Shown: one piece after another, positions 24,061-36,733 of the stretch
How positions within the stretch are numbered: position 1 is the stretch's first letter
How the letters are laid out: each line of letters begins with the position of its first letter
From: Lasioglossum baleicum
Taxonomy: Eukaryota > Arthropoda > Insecta > Hymenoptera > Halictidae
Reading direction: 5' to 3'
Assembly (NCBI RefSeq): GCF_051020765.1
Contig: NC_134932.1
Coordinates: 4,774,001 to 4,838,000, forward strand
DNA: 64,000 nt
The notes under the pieces: model-generated
Database searches by the model: none
What the model saw: only the letters and a program-made list of their open reading frames with translations
What the model was told of the DNA's origin: nothing
Program-made: the position numbers and the translations under genes

Positions 24061-25633
24061 TCTCTTAAATCTTCGTTATTGGCCCAGCTAAAAAAAGTCT
24101 TGAGAAAATCAATTTAGATAAATTCAACTCGTTTGGTCCGTTCATAAAAAAGTTATTCTGCTTTAAAGTGTGTGTAATCAGTTTTGCTTCTAACTGTATA
24201 TGTACAACTTGAACAAGTAGACTTCCACTAAAAAATTCATTACACCAATTCACAGATAAAAATAAACTGAAAAAATAGTTAAAACGTAACTTTCGTGTAA
24301 CATAAAATCGTCTTTCTCAAATAGTTCCATAAAAATCACAGTGCACATAAAATCGAGTAAACCATTCGGAAACTTTTCCTAGTGCCATCATCTTAATTCT
24401 AAACGTTCCCATTGAGTTTCGAATAGATAGAAACGAGTGCTACATAAGCCATACTTGGTTTAAAGCATTAACTAAAATAAAATAAATAGAAACGAGAATG
24501 ACGTTCCGACCAAAAGGAAAATATAAATGCATCCTAAAGCTGCGAATTGCCATGGACCGGTTGCAACGACATAGTTTCGTAGACTGTACACAGTCGGAAC
24601 ATTCCACGGCATTATCCACCGCTTTCGCCTGGTTAATCCAGGCGGTATTGGCATCGGAAATTTTGCGAGAGATCTCGGTGGCGTAGGTGCAGATTATCTT
24701 CTTCTCCCTCTGATGAATCGTGGCGTTTAATACCAACACGTGTGTGAGCCGTAAACGAGCCTGACACATTCGCCTTGACCTCGACATAAGATATTATGCC
24801 TATCTATGGTCGTGCAGCGACTCGCCACGAAACGAAGCTTTGATTTATACGAAAGTCGTGGTGGCGTAAATGCTAGGTGCCTTGTGTGCACGGGATACCA
24901 TTGGGAAAAAGTTTCCTGACTTTTCAAGCGACTACTTACGGCCGGAGAAAATTACCTGCGTGGCTGATTATGCTTTCGTACACGTGATTATGCTCTGTCT
25001 CGCGAATTTATTCTGAAAAAAAATCATTAGATCTTCAGAGAATTTAGAAGTACTGTTGGATTATCCCCGACTCGTTAAAGTGATTAAGAAGATAAGGGAA
25101 TATCCATGCTCATAAAATTGACTGATTACGGTGCCATTGGGGGCGCAAGAAGGGAGATGAAATTCGGTTGCTTTGATGTCGCTCGGTTCCGTGCAAGATA
25201 CACGAATGCCACGCGCGCGATGTTACCGTCACGATTAAGTCGAAACGTGGTGCGAACGAGATATTATCGTTCACCGGTGTGTAGTCCTCGGTGTCTCGTT
25301 AATTACTCCGCGAGCTGTTCCGTGTCCCAGAACGGACACGAGGAACATGGACCCTTTCCATACACGACCGAGCAACATTCGGGTCCCGTCTGTCCCGCAA
25401 TCTGCCAGTCTCCAGATTTCATAAATTCACCAAGCTTCCGCGGAGATACGACGTTATTAGCGCACGTGAATTATGTACAACGCGGTAACGGGTAAGCCGC
25501 GGGAGTTACAAAGTGTACGTGAAATTTGATTTCCTACAGGAACTGCTTCGATTAATTGTAAACGAAATTCCACTCCGTTCCATTAGAATTAACCACTGCA
25601 GATTGTTTGCATGCTTTTGCTCGATCGTGAATA
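24061..25633. other. No gene seen
   Basis: AT-rich to 24700, then mixed. Frames of 115 (minus, 24440-24787) and 129 codons (plus, 25106-25495) have no features of a protein family that I recognise and overlap other frames. Confidence 0.45.
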
Positions 25634-25641
25634 TCTAGCTT
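25634..25641. repeat. Target-site duplication TCTAGCTT (left)
   Basis: The octamer TCTAGCTT sits directly before the element at 25642 and again directly after it at 25920-25927. A perfect 8-bp duplication is the hallmark of hAT insertions and fixes both ends of the element. Confidence 0.9.
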
Positions 25642-25919
25642 CACAGATGGGCAGTATTTAAATACTTCTGTACCACTTGAAATGTATCGACGGGCTCGAA
25701 TTGGGCAAATAGAGATATGGAGTAACGAATAAACCATTGACCAACCATTAAAATTATTTAAATACCGATTCGAATAAAAGATACATAACTTCTATTCGTT
25801 ATTCGAAATTTGTATTTAAATACAATTTATGGACAATGTATTTAAATACAATTTAAAGACATTGTATTTAAATACAATTTAAAGACAATCTATTTAAATA
25901 CAATTTTTGCCCAACTTTG
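25642..25919. mobile_element. Non-autonomous hAT-type element (278 bp)
   Basis: Starts CACAGATGGGCAGTATTTA and ends TTTTTGCCCAACTTTG. The terminal 12 bp form an imperfect inverted repeat (CACAGATGGGCA against CAAAGTTGGGCA). It is flanked by the perfect octamer TCTAGCTT. No transposase is encoded. The interior holds a tandem array of an AT-rich unit. The perfect duplication indicates a fairly recent insertion compared with other relics here. Confidence 0.9.
25809..25905. repeat. ~26-bp tandem repeat inside the hAT element
   Basis: About 3.5 units with the core TATTTAAATACAATTTAAAG followed by ACAAT or ACATTG. Each unit carries the palindrome TATTTAAATA. It lies entirely within the hAT element, next to its right end. 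Confidence 0.85.
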
Positions 25920-25927
25920 TCTAGCTT

Positions 25928-27201
25928 GAACGTTTCGTTAATTTCCCCTTTTTAAAGATGCTTGTACAGTCTCGAAATTATTATGTCGTTTGTAGAATAC
26001 CGAGAAAAGTTAATTCAAGTAAGTTTTACTGGTAACCACCCATATTTGGTATAATACATGCATATTCAAAAGTTGCGCGAGAGCGTCGCTAAATTTTGTT
26101 TTAATGAAACGTACCGTATATGGTACGGTGTGTCGAAACGAGTTAATAAATGACGGAATAAGGTATTTTCCATTTTGAAATTCCATTACGCGTCGCAGGA
26201 TTAAAACAGCCAGGCGAGTTGCATAAATAATCGTTGGGTAGCGTCAGAGGGTTGAGCATTAATAGAAAGACAACAAACAGGGTCGAATAAAATCGCGATC
26301 GGAGGTCGTAAGGAGGCGTAAAAAGCCCGTATCAGAGCTCGTCCGCGACTGACGTTCAAGGTCTGGCGTTGGTGCTGTCGGACGTGCAAAAAGGCTCGAA
26401 AAAAGCGGAAGTATCCTCTCGCTGTCGTAAATCCGGCTAGACGGGGGAACGCGCGAGTCGTACGTATTTAGAGACACATACGGGGCCGGCGATATACATT
26501 CGAGATTCCCTCGGCGCGATTCTACCGGCTCGGCGAGGCGTTCGCACGAGTGAGTCGTAAAACTTTCTCACCAGGCCCGCGCGGTGCGCGCAAAGTGAAG
26601 CGGCGTGCTCTCTCAAGGATCCTGGCGAGAGAGGAGGATCGATCGCCGCGTGCGTGACCGTGGAAAGAGAACGAGCGATCGAGAAAGAGAGAAGGGAGGA
26701 CGAAAGAGAGAGAGATGAGAAGGGGCCAGGCCGTCAGCAGGATACGGCAGGATTCGCGAAGGATCCGCGCCGGTAGAAGCGTCGTCCAACGGCAAGCTCG
26801 AGATATTTAGCGGCGATCGGAAACAACAAGCTGCCGTCTAATCACCGATCGACTACCGCGGCGGTCCCTCGAACCCTCTCGCAGAAGCCCCGCCGTGAGC
26901 GTGTGAGCGTGTACCCGAGACCGCGACTGAATCACGCTAACTAGGGGCCAGACCGATCGGCCCTGAAGACCACACACCGGTCGCCGCTTCCTTGCCAGAG
27001 ATTGAACTCGCGCGAACAAGCCTGCTGTGCCCCCTGACGCCAGCTACTCTTTCAGGATTGCCTGGAAAAGACGCGGAATGGGCGATCAGGATGGATTGGA
27101 CTATTGCGCCTGAGTTCGTTGAAATTTCGACCAGGAAAAAAGACCTGAAAGAGTAAGATAGTCTTCAGGTTCTTGCACTGATGTCCAAGATCACTTTCAG
27201 G
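25928..27201. other. No gene seen; CpG- and GA-rich
   Basis: 26390-27030 is CpG-rich with a GA-rich tract at about 26650-26730. It could hold a promoter or untranslated exon but no defining signal or coding exon is recognisable. Confidence 0.4.
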
Positions 27202-27550
27202 GCAAAGTGCTTGTTGTCTTTACCAGATCTAGGCTAACTGGTAGCTATCCGGCGAATCTTCATTGAGGAAACGATGCTTCATCCAAATTGTTGTCCATGT
27301 AGACATGTACAAATTACAGACTCATTACGGCCTTCGTAGCTAGGTTTTTAGAGGATGCCAGATCAGACCTGGAACCAGATTGTCTTGCGTTGCATTGGTT
27401 CTGAGGTCTAGAGCAAAAAGCTGTTGGTTGTACCTCGTCTAGACTGACCAGTAGCTATTCAGCAAATCTGCATTAGAGAAGCATTCAAATTAGAGACTCA
27501 TTGTGGTCTCTAGAGCTAGAGTTTTAGCAGATGTGGAGCAGTCTAGACTG
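27202..27550. repeat. Diverged ~210-bp direct duplication
   Basis: The segment starting GCAAAGTGCTTGTTGTC at 27202 is repeated, with substitutions and a deletion, from 27413 (GCAAAAAGCTGTTGG). Shared landmarks in order are CTAG(G/A)CT(A/G)AC, (T/C)AGTAGCTAT-like text, TGCATT/TTCATT, AGACTCATT and TAGAGTTTTAG-like text. A third CTAGACTGAC start appears at 27543. No ORF is conserved in both copies. Confidence 0.65.
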
Positions 27551-30039
27551 ACGGTATAGATAGCCCGGCTTTGATTCCGTTGGAATCGGGAGCATCGAAA
27601 CCGCACCTACTTGAAGCCGACAGTTATTTCTATGAGGCGCCTTTTTCAAAATGCTGCTCTTTATTTCTAGAGGGATCGTGCCTTTTCTATCCTCGAAACA
27701 TTCGCCATTAATTCCCAACCCTTTCCTTTGAATTTGACCTAGCCTAATTGATCTCTGGTTGAACCGAAAATGGCTCGATCATCCCGTCGCAATTAATATA
27801 CACGTCTCTAGCAACGAAAGTAGATCGTAACGATGGACCTCGATGACTCGACGGTCTGCCGATACATGATTGATCCCGGTGTACCACCATCGCGTCCGTA
27901 GTAGGATCGTATCGTAAATCGCTTACGAGCGCGTAGCGATCGGCCAGAAAATTTACGCGGTTGTAAATCGTCTGTGCGCGGGCAAACATCCGGAGTCTAT
28001 TTTTCTTGATCACTTCTCCGAATACCCGTTCCATTATTCTGCGCACGATCGCATCGCGTCTATCAGACCTCTGGAAAAACTATAAAATTCGGAGCGCTTG
28101 CAGAACAACCGAAAATAAAATATACATCACGAAAAATCCTCACTTTGTGCCTGCAATTGAATAAAAATAATTTTCTTCTTTATCCAGGCGAGATCGTATC
28201 TCGCAGAACATAAATTGTATCCTAAAATGTCTCTACTGAAACACGGCTTTAAATCGGCAATTTCAGCCCCGTTATTTATTACTTAACATTCACGTTTTTC
28301 AAGCAACATTCGCCGTACACTGTAGAAATAATTGCTTGGTTTATTAGAAGAAGAAACTCGTTTCGAAAGGTTCGAACCATCGGAGCTTTAAATATCAAAG
28401 AAAAATCGAGATTCCCGCCAGGCAGATGTTCCTCTCGGCACACTCGCGGCCAGCATAATTAACAGCCGACCCTATGAATTATTAATTGGGCGCAATTGCG
28501 GATATTATTACGCGGCGTAAATTACCGAGCGCGTAATTAGCAGGTGCTTAAATCAGCCGGCCGCCGCGAGCGGGAAACTTGAAATTCCCGGGATTTTGTC
28601 GACCAGTGAAAGTCTTCGGAGAAGAGAACGCCTTCGCTGTAGGGTCGCCGTTTATTCATAAGTCTCAGAACGCGCTGGCGAACGGAAAGATATTTATCGA
28701 CTTGCGTGCCATCGGTCCCCGAGATTTTGTTGCTCGGCGAAAGTGTCGTCGAAATGCCGTCGCTGCCAAGCGTCGTTTGCGCGATGTTGATGACGTTGTT
28801 ATGCTCCGAGCCATGTGCTGCGTGGTAGCCGCTCCTATCGTTTGCATAATTCTCTTCTTACCTTCGGTCCTCCCTTTCCTAAACCACAAAATAGAGTACA
28901 AAAATTTAACGATATAAATAATTAGATCAACAATATAAAAAGTAGGAGAAATCGATGAAATCTATCATGTATGTATATCAGATTTGACAAGTGTTTTCAA
29001 CGTTTGTCACTCGAGGTATTAAATCGAATTATAAATATAGATTAAATAGTTGAAAGGTGAGAAATCGATTGGGCCTGTGAACGACTCAATCAGCATACAA
29101 TCGAAATGATTGCACGGCCATTGCCGGAGGCTATTTCTATAAAGCGCAAATTACATTGTCGCATCCTCGGTGAATTTCTGCTCGATGCAGCGTGTGCTGC
29201 ATCGACGTGTGCAACAGGAATACAGACACGGCGCGGTAACAAGCGCATATAAAGATATTATGCAAGGAATGGCTTAACCGTGGATCGAATTATCCGGGAA
29301 TTGGCGCGATCGAGCGTGGCCTAAGTAGAATTTATCGATCGATATGGTTCGCGACGTGCGATCGTGCCGGAAGGGACGCGATCATGCGCGACAACAATAC
29401 CGCTTATCACTTACGCATCGCGCGCGCGCATCCCCGTCGGACAGCTGAACAGATAGAAAACGATCGGATCGCGTTCACCGACCCTCCGCGCGATTCAACG
29501 TGGACGTCTTCTCGGCTTGTTATCGGAAGATTGTCACGCCGGTAGATCCGTATCGACGTCGTAGTTCACCCGGTCGGGAACGCTGCGCCGGTGTTCTCTG
29601 TCTCCCGTTGCACCTGCGAGTTTCGCACAACGATCCCGAACGGGAAACTCGCGTTTAAATCGGCGCGGTAAATTCCCGATAGTTCCCCGGTTTCCTGTCG
29701 CGGCCACCGGCTTAATAGGGAAATAAAGCAGCCTCGAAGGACGAGCGAGGACGAGCGAAGCAAACCCAAGTGGAATATGACGTCGCTCGGTCAGACGCAT
29801 TTCGGTGGACGACGCGGCGCATCGGGACGCGACCGCGTTCGTGCACGGGATACCGGATCGCGTCGATGCCATCTGTACAGTGGATTCTCAGTCGTTCTTG
29901 TCTACGGTGATCGTAAAATATAGGAGACGAATCTAAACTTCATTTAAACAATTTAATGATTTCGGCGCCACAGATTCGATCAAATGTTACTCGCTAAGCA
30001 ATTTTGCAATTTAAATTGTTCTCGACCTTTCGATCCAAA
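27551..30039. other. No gene seen
   Basis: Mostly moderate GC with a CpG-rich part at 29330-29870. TA/TTAA-rich patches around 28440-28560 contain several TAAT cores. No exon, RNA gene or element end is recognised. Confidence 0.45.
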
Positions 30040-30990
30040 TATGGAGCATTTTCAAGTCTAAGCTATAGTAATCGTTCAACAAAACCGGGTAATACCAATA
30101 AAACTTTGACATACTTGCTAAGTGCAACCTTTGCATGGTATTGCATATACTATGTTACAACTTTTTGGTAATGGCAATTTATTTTTTATTGGTGGAAACC
30201 AGTGTTTTAGATATAATGGTATCCTATATTGATTGTGTGAATTCCAACCTTTCTGAAAATTCTTCTGATGTCATTAGAAATATTTTCCACATATGGGATA
30301 ACTACTGTGTTTTTTCAGTTAATTGGACCTGTTATTTTGAACTTCTCCTATTTTTGTTTTTCGGCGAAAAGGGGGTGATATATTTCAAATATTCTTTCTT
30401 TGATAATATTGGAAATAAGATTAACAGGGTGTCCATTAGGTTGGAGTACATTTCTAATGAGCAACAAATTATCAGATCTAAATTCTGGATTTGCAAGAAG
30501 GATGGCACGATCAATCAGACCTTTGGTGACGCTTATTTTATGTTGTAACGGATGGAGAGAGTGAAAATTTACGTATCTGCCGGACCAACTAGTTTTGTGG
30601 TACCAATTCGTTTTTAATTCTCTACCCGTCTTAATTATATACTAACGTCAAGAAAATTCAACCTTGAATTGATCTCAATTTCATGAGTGAACTGAAGTCT
30701 GTTATGAAAACTGTTGAAAGTATCCAATAAAATAGTAATTTGATCAGGTTTGCAACAAGTGAAAACGTCATCAACGTATCTTTTATATATTGTTAATTCG
30801 AAAGGTAGCTTTGAAATGGAAACGTTATCGAATTCTTCCATCACCAGATTGGCAATGACAGGGGAAATGGGTGAACCCATAGCTGCGACAAACACTTGTT
30901 TCTAAAATGTACCATTGAAAGTGAATACATTGACTTAAAGCACAAACTCAACAGCTTGGAGAAACTAAACTTCATTCGTTCTTTATTAAC
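30040..30990 (-). pseudogene. Penelope-like retroelement relic (RT + GIY-YIG)
   Basis: Minus-strand relic of a Penelope-like element, a retroelement class whose single polyprotein joins a telomerase-related reverse transcriptase to a GIY-YIG endonuclease. Reading 5' to 3' on the minus strand: an FTFNGTF block, an in-frame stop near 30905, then KQVFVAAMGSPISPVIANL, and the catalytic YVDD box at 30767-30778, followed by FTHEIEI and LNFLDVSI, all standard RT landmarks. The frame breaks at about 30645. The next frame carries NWYHKTSWSGRYVNFHS and GLIDRAILL, the post-RT thumb/linker region. Further frames hold VIPYVENIS and, near 30130, CNIVYAIPCKGC, which matches the start of a GIY-YIG domain. 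The GIY-YIG remainder is degenerate. Stops and frameshifts make it inactive. N-terminal part, 5' end and terminal repeats are absent. Confidence 0.88.
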
Positions 30991-33533
30991 TTTGATCACC
31001 GTTTGCATCGTGCTTCAACATCGTATAAATGAATTCTAGCGAGGGTAATCTAAAACAATATGAAGATCAGCGCAGTCCAGCTATAAAAATATATACCGTT
31101 GTGTTTGCGAGAGTGTACAGAATTGTTCCACGTGAGAATGGTTCGTGTAGATTTTACAGTTGAAGCAGAGAAAATTCCGAACGCACCGGTCGTCGTACGT
31201 GCCTCCAGAGAGCTCCATTCTTCTCGAAATTATTCCGAACATGTAGCTCAATCAGGGACCGCAGCACGGTTGATTATCTTCTTCAGATTTCCACGTGAAA
31301 AATCCGAATCTCCCTGGACGTGTTGTGCGTGTAGCCGTAAGTGAAATTCGCGCGAGAAATAGAAAAAACCGGTGTGCATCGAATGGGACCGCGGGTGTCT
31401 AACGCGGTTTACGATATCGGTTGCGTAAGTCATTGTAATTGCTCATTGTACAGCAATTTACACGACTGTACAGGCGGGCCCCAATATCGTACCCTGTATC
31501 ATAGCGCGGCAACAGCCACGGGGCCCCGGGAGGGCTTACCTTGGCGCGGTACATTCCCTTATCGGCAAATCGCCGGCTAATCATCATCAATCACTATCTG
31601 GTGTATCGACTGCGTGCGCTCACATGCGTCTCTCTTTCTCTGGTTGCGACTCCTGCGGCCGGGCAGTCCGCTGGCCAGTTGTTTGCGCGCTATACGATGG
31701 AGGGAGGCGGCAGAGAGTAGTACTTTTACGTTCTCGAGGCCTCCGTCGTCGCCGAGGCATTATCGCTTTTACTTGCATCGGGGTTAGCCTTCCGCTATGG
31801 TCATTTCAGCGAAAGATCGATCGTACCAACTTTTTCTGCGGTGTCCATCCGTTGCGATCGGTTCATGGCCTCCCAGCGACCGCGATTCGCACACCGATCC
31901 ACACCGGTGCGGTGATCGTGTCGGCTCGGGGCTTCCTTTCTTTCTTTCTCGTTCTCGTTTTCTTTTCCGGGCGGGGGGCACGTCCACGCCGCTTTCCTTA
32001 ATTAACCGATGCTAACAGTCCTATAATTAAAAGATGCGATCGAGAGAAACTCGACTCTGATCAAATCTGATCAGTTTCAGAATTTGAAAAAGAAATTATG
32101 CATCTCTTGCCCAATTGTTTTATTTTATTAGGAAATCTCTTACGAGATTTAGTACAACGTATAGTATAGAATATTACGGAGTCTATTGTATAACGAGAAC
32201 GTTGGTAACATCGTGAAAAGAAAAGAACTTACGTCCAACGGCAATTGAAACCCTGCCCAAATTGTTTTAATCGGTCAGAAATAGTAACTTCGCCTGTCCC
32301 GTTCGTTGAAAGAAACCAGACTGAATCCAGAAAGGTTCTATTAACCGGTCAACCTGAATTTGACTAGTTAGCCGAAGAAAATTCGCAGAGGAAAGAGAAA
32401 AAGAGCCCGCGTTAATTAACGGTGGCCAACGATGCTATAAATATCGTGGAAACGTGCCACCGGTACCGAACACCAGCCTCCACGGGCCCTGATCGGGCCG
32501 CTGCTATTATGCGCAACCGGGGGCCCTAATAATATATTACCCAGCCGATACCGTCTAATGACACGCAATTATTGCACCGTGTCGCGCGCACCGAGATATC
32601 TATATGTATATAATGTGGCGTAATTACGCGGTATTTATTGTTCACTCGGTTTTGATCGTTCTATTTAGATCCGATACTGCCGAGAGAGATCGACGAGGCA
32701 CTTGCGTGTGCATCGAGTGGGCAGGCCAATGGCTGCGACACGACATATCGCGAAAATGTCCGTTTATCATTGTGGATCGAATAATTGTCATTCATTACGT
32801 GAATCTTGAAGCATACAAAACATTTCCTGGGTTTACAAAATGACATTGCTGCAACTTTATCGTTGAATATTTCTCTAACATCAACATCTTCAAGGTGATG
32901 TACAGAGAGCTGTCCAATTCTTCCAGTACTTTACGAAACGATAACCCACGTGATTCAAAATTCAGACAAAATTCAGAAAACCATCGCGACCAAGACACTG
33001 TTTACCCCTCCTCTTTCACCCCTCCACCCCATAACTTTATTTAACAACAAAAACTGAATAACTTTATTATTATAAAAGAAAATATAATTATAAAAAGAGA
33101 GAAAAACTATACATTACGGTCATTACATGTTCTTTGACATAGAAATTGAAAAATTCCTCACTGTCAAATTTTGGACGTATAATGGATATGAAGCTGGTAA
33201 AATCTAATAACGAAATAATCCGCGAAGAATGAGCAACCATGTTTTTGAGGTTACGATAGGTTCTTAGCAAGTTACACATTTCTAAAGTTTGAAGAGGACT
33301 GTAATTATCAAAGAAATTACTCCACTGAATAAAATAATGGATGGTAATATAATATAGTATAATACTAACGTTCCTTTATGTACTCCATAGCTGGTGAGAA
33401 AGGTTTTATTACTCAACGTTTGAGAGAACACTACTAAAAGCAAAGATTTCACTCTGATACTGTCCGGGAGGATTAGCAGATGTTTCATTGTTTACTTAAA
33501 ACCAGCTCAAGGTCCCTTTGTATATTTGTTAGG
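30991..33533. other. No gene seen
   Basis: 31560-32000 is CpG-rich. A TATA-like CTATAAAAATATATA lies at 31081 without a recognisable transcript. 32860-33500 is AT-rich; two minus-strand frames (33088-33279 and 33282-33488) have a hydrophobic, receptor-like look, but I could not match them to a family and regard them as AT-rich noise or an unrecognised relic. Confidence 0.4.
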
Positions 33534-33702
33534 GTGCATTTATAGTGGAGCGGCGAGCATCGATGATAGCGGCGCGGTGAAAACAAACCAATATTCGTGA
33601 CAACATTTCGACACATACTAAAGAAAAAGTACATATGTATTTTCATTGTTTTTCTTTTTTTTCACCGCACAGCTCACCTCGCTGCTCCACTATAAATGCA
33701 TA
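33534..33702. mobile_element. Inverted-repeat element (~169 bp)
   Basis: GTGCATTTATAGTGGAGC at the left and GCTCCACTATAAATGCATAC at the right are inverted copies; further in, GCGGTGAAAA pairs with TTTTCACCGC. The arms cover about 55 bp with some mismatches. It has no ORF. A MITE is the simplest reading. No target duplication is clear. Confidence 0.7.
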
Positions 33703-36700
33703 CTTATGTTTCGAGTTCTCAAACGTATAATTAAACGTCACGTTGACGTGCAAACTCCAATTTTCATTTCGGGACTTTCGAACAGCTAGATCGGCGATCG
33801 GCCGCGCTGTGCGACGATGACACGAAAGTGTTGCGCGGCTATTGTCGTGCTTCTCAGCCAGCTGGAGGGTTCACTAAACTCCATATATATCTGTAGAAAT
33901 ACATCAGCGACGAGCGGCCGAGTAAGAAGCGAACAAAACAGTTTCTTGCGAGTCGCGATAGAGGAGAAAGGCGGTGAGTTGGTGGAGGACGGATGCGGCC
34001 GGGGTCCAGCGGTGTGCAGACTCGAGATGTGTCGAGGGAGGAGGCAGGGGGTCAGGGGGAGGGCGAGGGCGAAGGAAGGTCGCAGGGAAAAACCGGTACA
34101 CCGGTAGCGCGTATACACCTAATGACAGGGCACGCCGGTCATCGGGATATACTACGTCTTCGGGATCGGTGACGAAGACGAACGGTGCAGGTGAACGTGC
34201 GCGGCCCGGTCCGAAAGAAACGCGAAGAAACTCGTTGTCGCCGAAAGGAATATTCATACGGCCGGCTGCACTCGTCGTCGTCGTCGTCGTCCTCTACAGG
34301 AATAGTCAATGCACCCCGTGCGAGACCGGTAGCCACCGAAACCGGGAATCGATGTTCCCGGGAAGCGAACACGCAACACTGTCGCGTGATCTACAAGATT
34401 TATCCGCGTCCACCGTCCTCCCGCTGCGTACATATTCATTATGCTTTATTATTATCCCGCGTCCCCGCGAAGTTATCCATATTCATCGCAACCTGGCCGC
34501 GAACGCTTATGTTAATCACCGTTTTCGTATCATTTCGACGATTCCGGGACTCTTTATGGGACGTATGAAATAGAGGACGCTGACACTTTACGGACCCGCG
34601 GCGCATAAAACTCTTTGGGAACGTTGTAAAACATCAATTAGACGGGTCTCGCACAGCTTCATTTCATATTTATGAAACAGCATAATTGGAGCACCATACT
34701 ATGTCTTTGATAATCAGTCTAGCAGCCTTTATGAACGTTATTAAAGGTCACCTAACAAAACCCCAATGAAAAATGTGTGGATGCGATTTTTGGAGTACCA
34801 AGGTGGTCTCCTTAAAACGTGGATGTTACTGGAGCACCGTGTGGAAGATAATCGATAAGCGGCGTCAAGCTCGGCTCTTGGATGTCCGTCGACAGGAGCA
34901 CGAGGAGGATATCAAAGGGTCCGCTTCCGTCGAACCCTCTAATTGCTCGAACTCGTGAATTAGCATCGGCAATAAACTCAGCCAGTTGCGCGCTACCCCG
35001 GTGGTAGGACGTAAAGGTGACTGTAAAGGTTCATTAGTCACCGTACACTGTGTAACCGAGGTACACCTCGGTTGGTACGGCTGCTGGCTACCATTCGTTC
35101 CGTGTCTCGCGAAGGATATACACGTTACTCCACTACCGATTCGTTTGCTCTGCGATCCTCCGGCGTTCCAGACAGAATGAAAGGCAAACTTTGAGGTAGA
35201 ACGTTTCCAAGCATCGTCCGGTGTACTCCTCGGGAAATTCTCGAAGAGGCCTAGCCTTCTAAAAGATGATCCGACCGAGACAGAATTTTTCTGCCTCACT
35301 CCGTCCAACTGCTATGGGAGATTAATGAAACGCTGAAAGCAGTCTTCTCCTCCTCTTACACTTTGTCGATTTATATAGGACCTTCGCGTTGTGACAGTCG
35401 TTGAATTTTCCCCGTTTCATCGAGAGGCAGCACCGGGCAACAAGATTTATCGACGGACGGGTTGAAGATCGAAATAAGTTAAAGGTTTCTAATGAGGCAA
35501 AAGTCAAAGTCATCTCGTATCTTGTTAGGACGCAGGACTCGTAATAGACGACTCTCAATGTTTTAAAACGTTCTGTAGAGGCTCGAAGGTTATCCTGAAA
35601 TTGCCATGAAATTACCTCGAATCTCGTTATTCATGTTGAAAATGTGTTATCTTTATTCGCTAAATGTTTGACGGTAAATTATGCGCGTACTTCCTACGTC
35701 AATGGCGAGGTGTGAGGTCATCCCAAGGTCATCATGGGAAAGCCATTAAATATGGACGTCGTTCCTTTTGCCGCGTGCAACTGTCGGGTTACTGTACGTA
35801 TGTACTTGATTGCTGTACTTCCCATGTACATTTTCTATACAAGTATAACAAGAAGAAAAATTAGTTAATTATTATATGTTAATCATTGTGCGAGCTTCGA
35901 GCATCCCAGGTTTTGAGGAGGATTTGTAATATCGAACACCGATGTCCTTTCACGAGTCTCCCGGCTCGTCCGGAAGCCATTTCGCCAGTAGAAATTTCAA
36001 AGTGCTCCGACGGGACTGTAAAACGATTATGACTGCTCGTCCGGCACCGTCGTACTAATCAGCTCGTCAAAAAGAGAGGATGCAAACGATCGTTCCTCGA
36101 ACCGGTGGAACGCGGGAGGAAGCTAGGCAACGTGGAAGGGAGAGCGTCTTGTAGAACCACCTAATACAGGCCTTCTAATTGATAGAAAGTTGTTCGCGTT
36201 TCATTCGCGGGAATAAATAACTGCGCGCGCGCCCGCGCGAAACTTTGAAAGTTCGGTCGTTAGATGACAGGTGTGTTTCGAAGCGAGAATCGAGGCTCTC
36301 TCGACCTCGCTCGGGTCGATAGGTCGCCTCGAAAGCGTACGATCATGCCCTATAGTTACACGCGTTGATTCTCGGGGCCATCTCTGTCGCTGATTCTCGC
36401 CGGCACAGTTCGTCCTCCTCGTTATAGTTACTGCCACGCGATCCGTCGGATTCATCACGGTGTGGACATTACCCTGTCCCTCGTAATTTCGAGCGGAGAG
36501 GCGGAGAGAAACTTCGTTCCCCGGTCTGTTATCACTGTCGACGGGATTCGTTAGGAGACCGACGACTCGTTAGACTCTTCCACGTTTAGTTTAATACCCT
36601 TTGACCACCGTACGTGCCGTGTGTTCGCAATCCGTAAATTACTTGCCTTTTTTCGTAGAGAAACTCACGTTGCCGTCCGCGAGCAAGGCCCAAACTCTAA

Positions 36701-36733
36701 CGATGTTAATCTTCTTATTGAACTTAATTCGAA
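33703..36733. other. No gene seen; (GTC)n run
   Basis: 33790-34600 is CpG-rich with a (GTC/TCG)n run at about 34271-34292; the 199-codon plus-strand frame at 33974-34573 runs through it and is of simple composition. The minus frame 34865-35308 (147 codons) is the most protein-like here, but I recognise no domain and it overlaps a plus-strand frame. I do not call it a gene. Confidence 0.4.

Noticed and set aside
33088..33488. Two consecutive hydrophobic minus-strand frames, considered as a chemoreceptor pseudogene
   Set aside because: The hydrophobicity follows from AT-rich sequence; I could not find conserved receptor motifs.
33974..34573. 199-codon frame on the plus strand
   Set aside because: Runs through a GTC microsatellite and GA/GG-rich sequence, with another frame of similar length on the same strand overlapping it.
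34865..35308. 147-codon minus-strand frame considered as a possible exon
   Set aside because: Looks somewhat protein-like but I could not identify any motif, and the plus strand is also open over much of it.
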